NCBI GenBank assembly: GCA_964348095.1
Contig: CAYGBK010000046.1
Location: 1 to 16,723 of the forward strand
Source of the DNA: WVXP01 sp964348095
GTDB taxonomy: Bacteria; Desulfobacterota; BSN033; WVXP01
Length of the DNA stretch: 16,723 bases
Direction of reading: 5' to 3'
Part shown: one piece after another, positions 14,771 to 16,723 of the stretch
Numbering within the stretch: the first letter of the stretch is position 1
Layout: each line of letters begins with the position of its first letter
Notes under the pieces: generated by a model
What the model saw: the letters and a program-made list of their open reading frames with translations, nothing else
What the model was told of the DNA's origin: nothing
Database searches by the model: none
Position numbers and translations under genes: made by a program

Positions 14771-15562
14771 AAACGCTGCACACGCATGGCGCTCTCCAAA
14801 CAGCGCACTGCCCTCAAGAACCGCGTGCATTCCACTCTGGCCAAGTATGCCCTCTCCCTGGACACCGACAGCGATATCTTTGCCCAAAAATGGAGGCCGG
14901 AGCTCACCAAAGCCTGTTGTGCCCTTCCGCCAGAAACGCAGCGCTGCATGCAGCAGCACCTCATTGCGCTGGATCATGTCCAGGGCCAGATCAAAGAACT
15001 CGAAGAGCGCATCAAGCATCGGGGTGAAATCACCCCCAATATCCAGCTTCTCAAAACGCTTCCCGGTGTGGCCAACATCCTGGCGGTCTTGATCGAACGT
15101 GAGATGGGCAGCGCAGATCGCTTCGCTTCTTCGGCCCATTTCGCTAGCTATGCTGGAACTGTTCCAACCGTCAAATCCAGCGGCGGCAAGACCCGCTACG
15201 GAAGGCTCAGAAAGCAGTCCAACCAGTACCTCAAATGGGCTTTCATCGAAGCTGCCAATGTTGTTGTTCGCCAACGCCGTCATGCTAACTGGAGGGCCAA
15301 GCACGTCACCATGCTCTACGAACGCATCCGGCAGCGAAAAGGTCATTCCGTCGCCGTTGGCGCGGTGGCGCGACACTTATCCGAAGCGGCCTATTGAATG
15401 TTGAGAAAACAAGAACCCTATAAAGATCCAGCCAGGCAAGTGGTCACCAAGGCAAGGATCAGCGCGAAGCTAACATGGTACGGAAGAAACCGTGAGTTGA
15501 TTGCGACTCCCTTGCCGAACATACTCATGCCGCATAGACGGCGAATGGATGTTTCCGGGTAG
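14771..15562 (+). pseudogene. IS110-family transposase, truncated and nonsense-mutated
   Basis: The frame opens after a TAA at 14768; ATG 14786 gives 203 residues. MALSKQRTALKNRVHSTLAKY is the end of the region linking the DEDD domain to the coiled linker, and LLKTLPGVANILAVLIER starts the Transposase_20 domain with its Ser-containing KSSGGKTRYGRLRKQSN segment and FIEAANVVVRQR. The N-terminal DEDD RuvC-like domain (about 150 residues) is absent, so the enzyme is dead. The frame stops at TGA 15395-15397 just where relatives have Trp (EAAYW), and continues in frame with MLRKQEPYKDPAR, the familiar C-terminus, to TAG 15560-15562. It is plus strand, opposite to the cassettes. IS110-type elements carry a guide (bridge) RNA near one end; I cannot find its limits here. 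Confidence 0.85.
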
Positions 15563-15674
15563 ACCGGCTTGATTGCTACTGGCATATTCATGATGGTAAG
15601 GTGCTCATGACCTGAGATATTTTCGATTCCTGGAAAACACGCTTGACACTCGCAGCGTTTTCGTAGATGTTAGC
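15469..15674 (-). other. Possible decayed attC of the thioesterase cassette
   Basis: GCTAACA (15469-15475) and TGTTAGC (15668-15674) are perfect complements. Further inside, TACGGAA faces TTCGTA, and ACTC-AC faces ACTCGCA. The right end overlaps the TAA of the thioesterase gene, just as other attC sites abut or overlap their genes. The length (206 bp) is large, and the left end lies in the tail of the transposase frame. If real, the IS110 fragment forms a cassette-like unit of its own. Confidence 0.35.
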
Positions 15675-16551
15675 CAGCACCAGGCTTGACGATGTATTCA
15701 TCGCAGGCTGCGAGAAACTCGGCTGGAATGCGACGCGGCATCAGCGATTCCGCACCAAGCCATACCCAACGACTATGTCCTCGGGCTAGGGTGGCCCCAT
15801 TGCCCATAAGCGAAATGGTGTCATGTCGACTAAAGCTGGAACTTCCGACGTCTGATATATATGAACTAATCTCTATTTCATCCCCGATTGCGGCCTGACG
15901 CTGATACTGAACATGGCTGGATGACATGGCCAACACATACCGTTTCAGCACTTCTTGCCCTGGCCAGCCAATCGCGGCTCCGAATTCAACTCCAGCGGTT
16001 TGCATGTAACTCATATACGTGCAATTGTTGACGTGCTGCTGCATGTCGAGGTCACGCCACTCGACTCTCTCCTGTATCTGGAATACTTTATTCGGTGGTG
16101 GAGGTTTTGGGTAGCGTTTTCGGGCCGAGTGTGCCGCGAGCCTCCCCTCAGGAAAGAAAACAGCTATTACATCCTCGGGGATAGGAGTGGGACGTTGTGT
16201 TTCGACATCGACACAGACAAATTCGCTCCAAGCCCGAGCAACCAGTTCCTCGGAGCCTTGAACGCTGAATTCGTAGTTACGAACGAGACTTGCACGCCGA
16301 AGTTCCCCCATACGCATCTTTACATCCACCGTGTCCCAGTATCGGAGGGGCTGCAAGTACTGAATCTTCGTCTCACGAATCAACCATCCACGACCCCTAG
16401 CCAACTCACTCTCAAATGTGTATCCAGACTCGGCGGCATGGCTCATGAATGCCTCTTGCATGTAGTAGAGGTAGTGAATGCTATCAACAACTCCGTAGGC
16501 ATTGCATTCCTGGAACCTCACACGAAAGGGATATACATATGCTTTTGACAT
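15670..16551 (-). CDS. Double-hotdog acyl-CoA/ACP thioesterase
   Basis: 293 residues beginning MSKAYVYPFRVRFQECNAYG. I chose ATG 16551, which has GGAGG 6 nt upstream; a GTG 12 nt earlier overlaps that ribosome site. It contains two tandem 4HBT-type hotdog folds. The first, RFQECNAYGVVDSIHYLYYM (13-32), matches the RxxDxDxxGhhxxxxY signature with Glu/Asn in place of the Asp pair. The second, EWRDLDMQQHVNNCTYMSYM (about 165-185), keeps DxDxxxHVNN. This tandem layout and length match FatA/FatB-like and related acyl-thioesterases that hydrolyse acyl-CoA or acyl-ACP in the cytoplasm. A PPPP-containing linker joins the halves. The altered first motif suggests the second domain carries the active site. 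Substrate chain length is not readable. Confidence 0.88.
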   Translation of the reverse strand: MSKAYVYPFRVRFQECNAYGVVDSIHYLYYMQEAFMSHAAESGYTFESELARGRGWLIRETKIQYLQPLRYWDTVDVKMRMGELRRASLVRNYEFSVQGSEELVARAWSEFVCVDVETQRPTPIPEDVIAVFFPEGRLAAHSARKRYPKPPPPNKVFQIQERVEWRDLDMQQHVNNCTYMSYMQTAGVEFGAAIGWPGQEVLKRYVLAMSSSHVQYQRQAAIGDEIEISSYISDVGSSSFSRHDTISLMGNGATLARGHSRWVWLGAESLMPRRIPAEFLAACDEYIVKPGAG

Positions 16552-16715
16552 TGAAACCTCCACAATCCATTAGCGATAGGGCTACTCTATGCAGTTTACA
16601 ATCTCTAGAGACGCTGCTTACTCGAAAATCTCAGCGAAGAGAAATGACTGGAGACAACATACTTGAGCAAACTGAAGCACCTTCTAGCATCTGACAGTAC
16701 TATCAATACAGTGCC
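16552..16715. other. 5' leader of the thioesterase cassette
   Basis: 164 bp up to the next core site. On the minus strand a weak pair TTGTAA and TATCGC, 17 nt apart, lies within about 50 nt of the gene start; it is too poor to claim as a promoter. No gene recognised. Confidence 0.3.
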
Positions 16716-16723
16716 GGCTAACG
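16716..16723 (-). other. Half of a further attC (core only, cut by the window end)
   Basis: GGCTAACG ends the window. Its complement GTTAGCC matches the core used at 11606-11612, and it falls where the next cassette boundary is expected, 165 bp upstream of the thioesterase start. Only the outer heptamer is visible. Confidence 0.45.

Larger units (their letters stand above)
192..16723 (-). mobile_element. Integron gene-cassette array
   Basis: Cassette boundaries are marked by paired heptamers (GTCTAAC/GTTAGAC, GCCTAAC/GTTAGGC and variants) at 192/341, 1417/1540, 2842/2967, 6919/7015, 9189/9313, 10527/10649, 11487/11612 and 14677/14764. Weaker cases are 7564/7783 and 15469/15674, and a half-site lies at the right end (16716). 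The sites at 192, 9189, 10527 and 1417 share a core of the CGAGCTGAG type on the plus strand, which suggests one family typical of a resident integron. Others (2842, 6919, 11487) differ in sequence but keep the architecture. The intact genes are codirectional with their 3' ends at the attC, as cassettes require. Neither integrase nor attI is visible; by polarity they should lie to the right of the window. Family knowledge: such arrays are stores of mobilisable genes. The host assignment is inference. Confidence 0.85.

Noticed and set aside
14603..15376. 257-codon minus-strand frame across the IS110 region
   Set aside because: It is the antisense shadow of the transposase; its sequence resembles no known protein and it runs through an attC.
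8642..15397. Stop-codon recoding (TAA in the lipoprotein, TGA in the transposase)
   Set aside because: Other genes here terminate cleanly at TAA, TGA and TAG; each broken gene is better explained by its own mutation.
1..16723. CRISPR array, tRNA, rRNA, integrase or phage structural genes
   Set aside because: No regularly spaced direct repeats, no cloverleaf, no tyrosine recombinase frame and no phage-like products were seen on either strand.

Overview
The window reads as a stretch of an integron gene-cassette array. Eleven of the twelve intact or partial protein genes point left (minus strand), as does the nonsense-split propeller lipoprotein. At the 3' side of most of them lies an element of about 90-150 bp bounded by complementary heptamers of the type (R)CCTAAC...GTTAGG(Y). 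In six of these elements the inner arms also pair with one extra unpaired base on the same side, for example CCGCTC-AGC against CCGCTCCAGC. This is the layout of attC sites: R''/L''...L'/R' with an extrahelical base. The asymmetry puts each attC in the orientation expected for the minus-strand gene next to it, so the integrase and attI, if present, would lie beyond the right end. No integrase gene is in the window.

Layout from left to right: a 5' piece of a DinB-like gene; attC plus an NmrA-type NAD(P)-binding protein; attC plus a membrane-anchored alpha/beta hydrolase; attC plus a large PEP-synthase/rifampicin-phosphotransferase-like enzyme with a polytopic membrane protein behind it (about 4 kb, very large for a cassette); attC plus a 98-residue orphan; a degenerate attC plus a beta-propeller lipoprotein split by an in-frame TAA; attC plus a threonine-rich lipoprotein and a frameshifted response-regulator remnant on the plus strand; attC plus a nucleoside 2-deoxyribosyltransferase-like protein; attC plus a luciferase-like (LLM) flavin oxidoreductase, a 486-residue cytoplasmic beta-propeller and a small membrane protein; attC plus a broken IS110-family transposase (plus strand); possibly another attC; and a double-hotdog thioesterase. 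The window ends in what looks like the first bases of the next attC.

The gene products do not form a pathway. They are unrelated small-molecule enzymes (esterase, thioesterase, LLM oxidoreductase, SDR-like protein, phosphotransferase, deoxyribosyltransferase), surface lipoproteins and orphans. That mix, with one orientation and a decaying fringe, is typical of a sedentary chromosomal cassette array. The host is inferred, not proven. The Thr/Pro-rich linkers right after the lipobox Cys in both lipoproteins, the SPDG-type propellers and the WPW-type membrane protein resemble Chloroflexota (Anaerolineae-like) proteomes, and base composition is near 50% GC. Stops of all three kinds are used, so there is no sign of recoding.

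Strongest points for follow-up: the array itself in a probable non-proteobacterial host; attC sequence supplying coding sequence at both ends of genes (C-terminus of the phosphotransferase, N-terminus of a membrane ORF); an IS110-type remnant abutting an attC; and the RPH-like phosphotransferase as cassette cargo.
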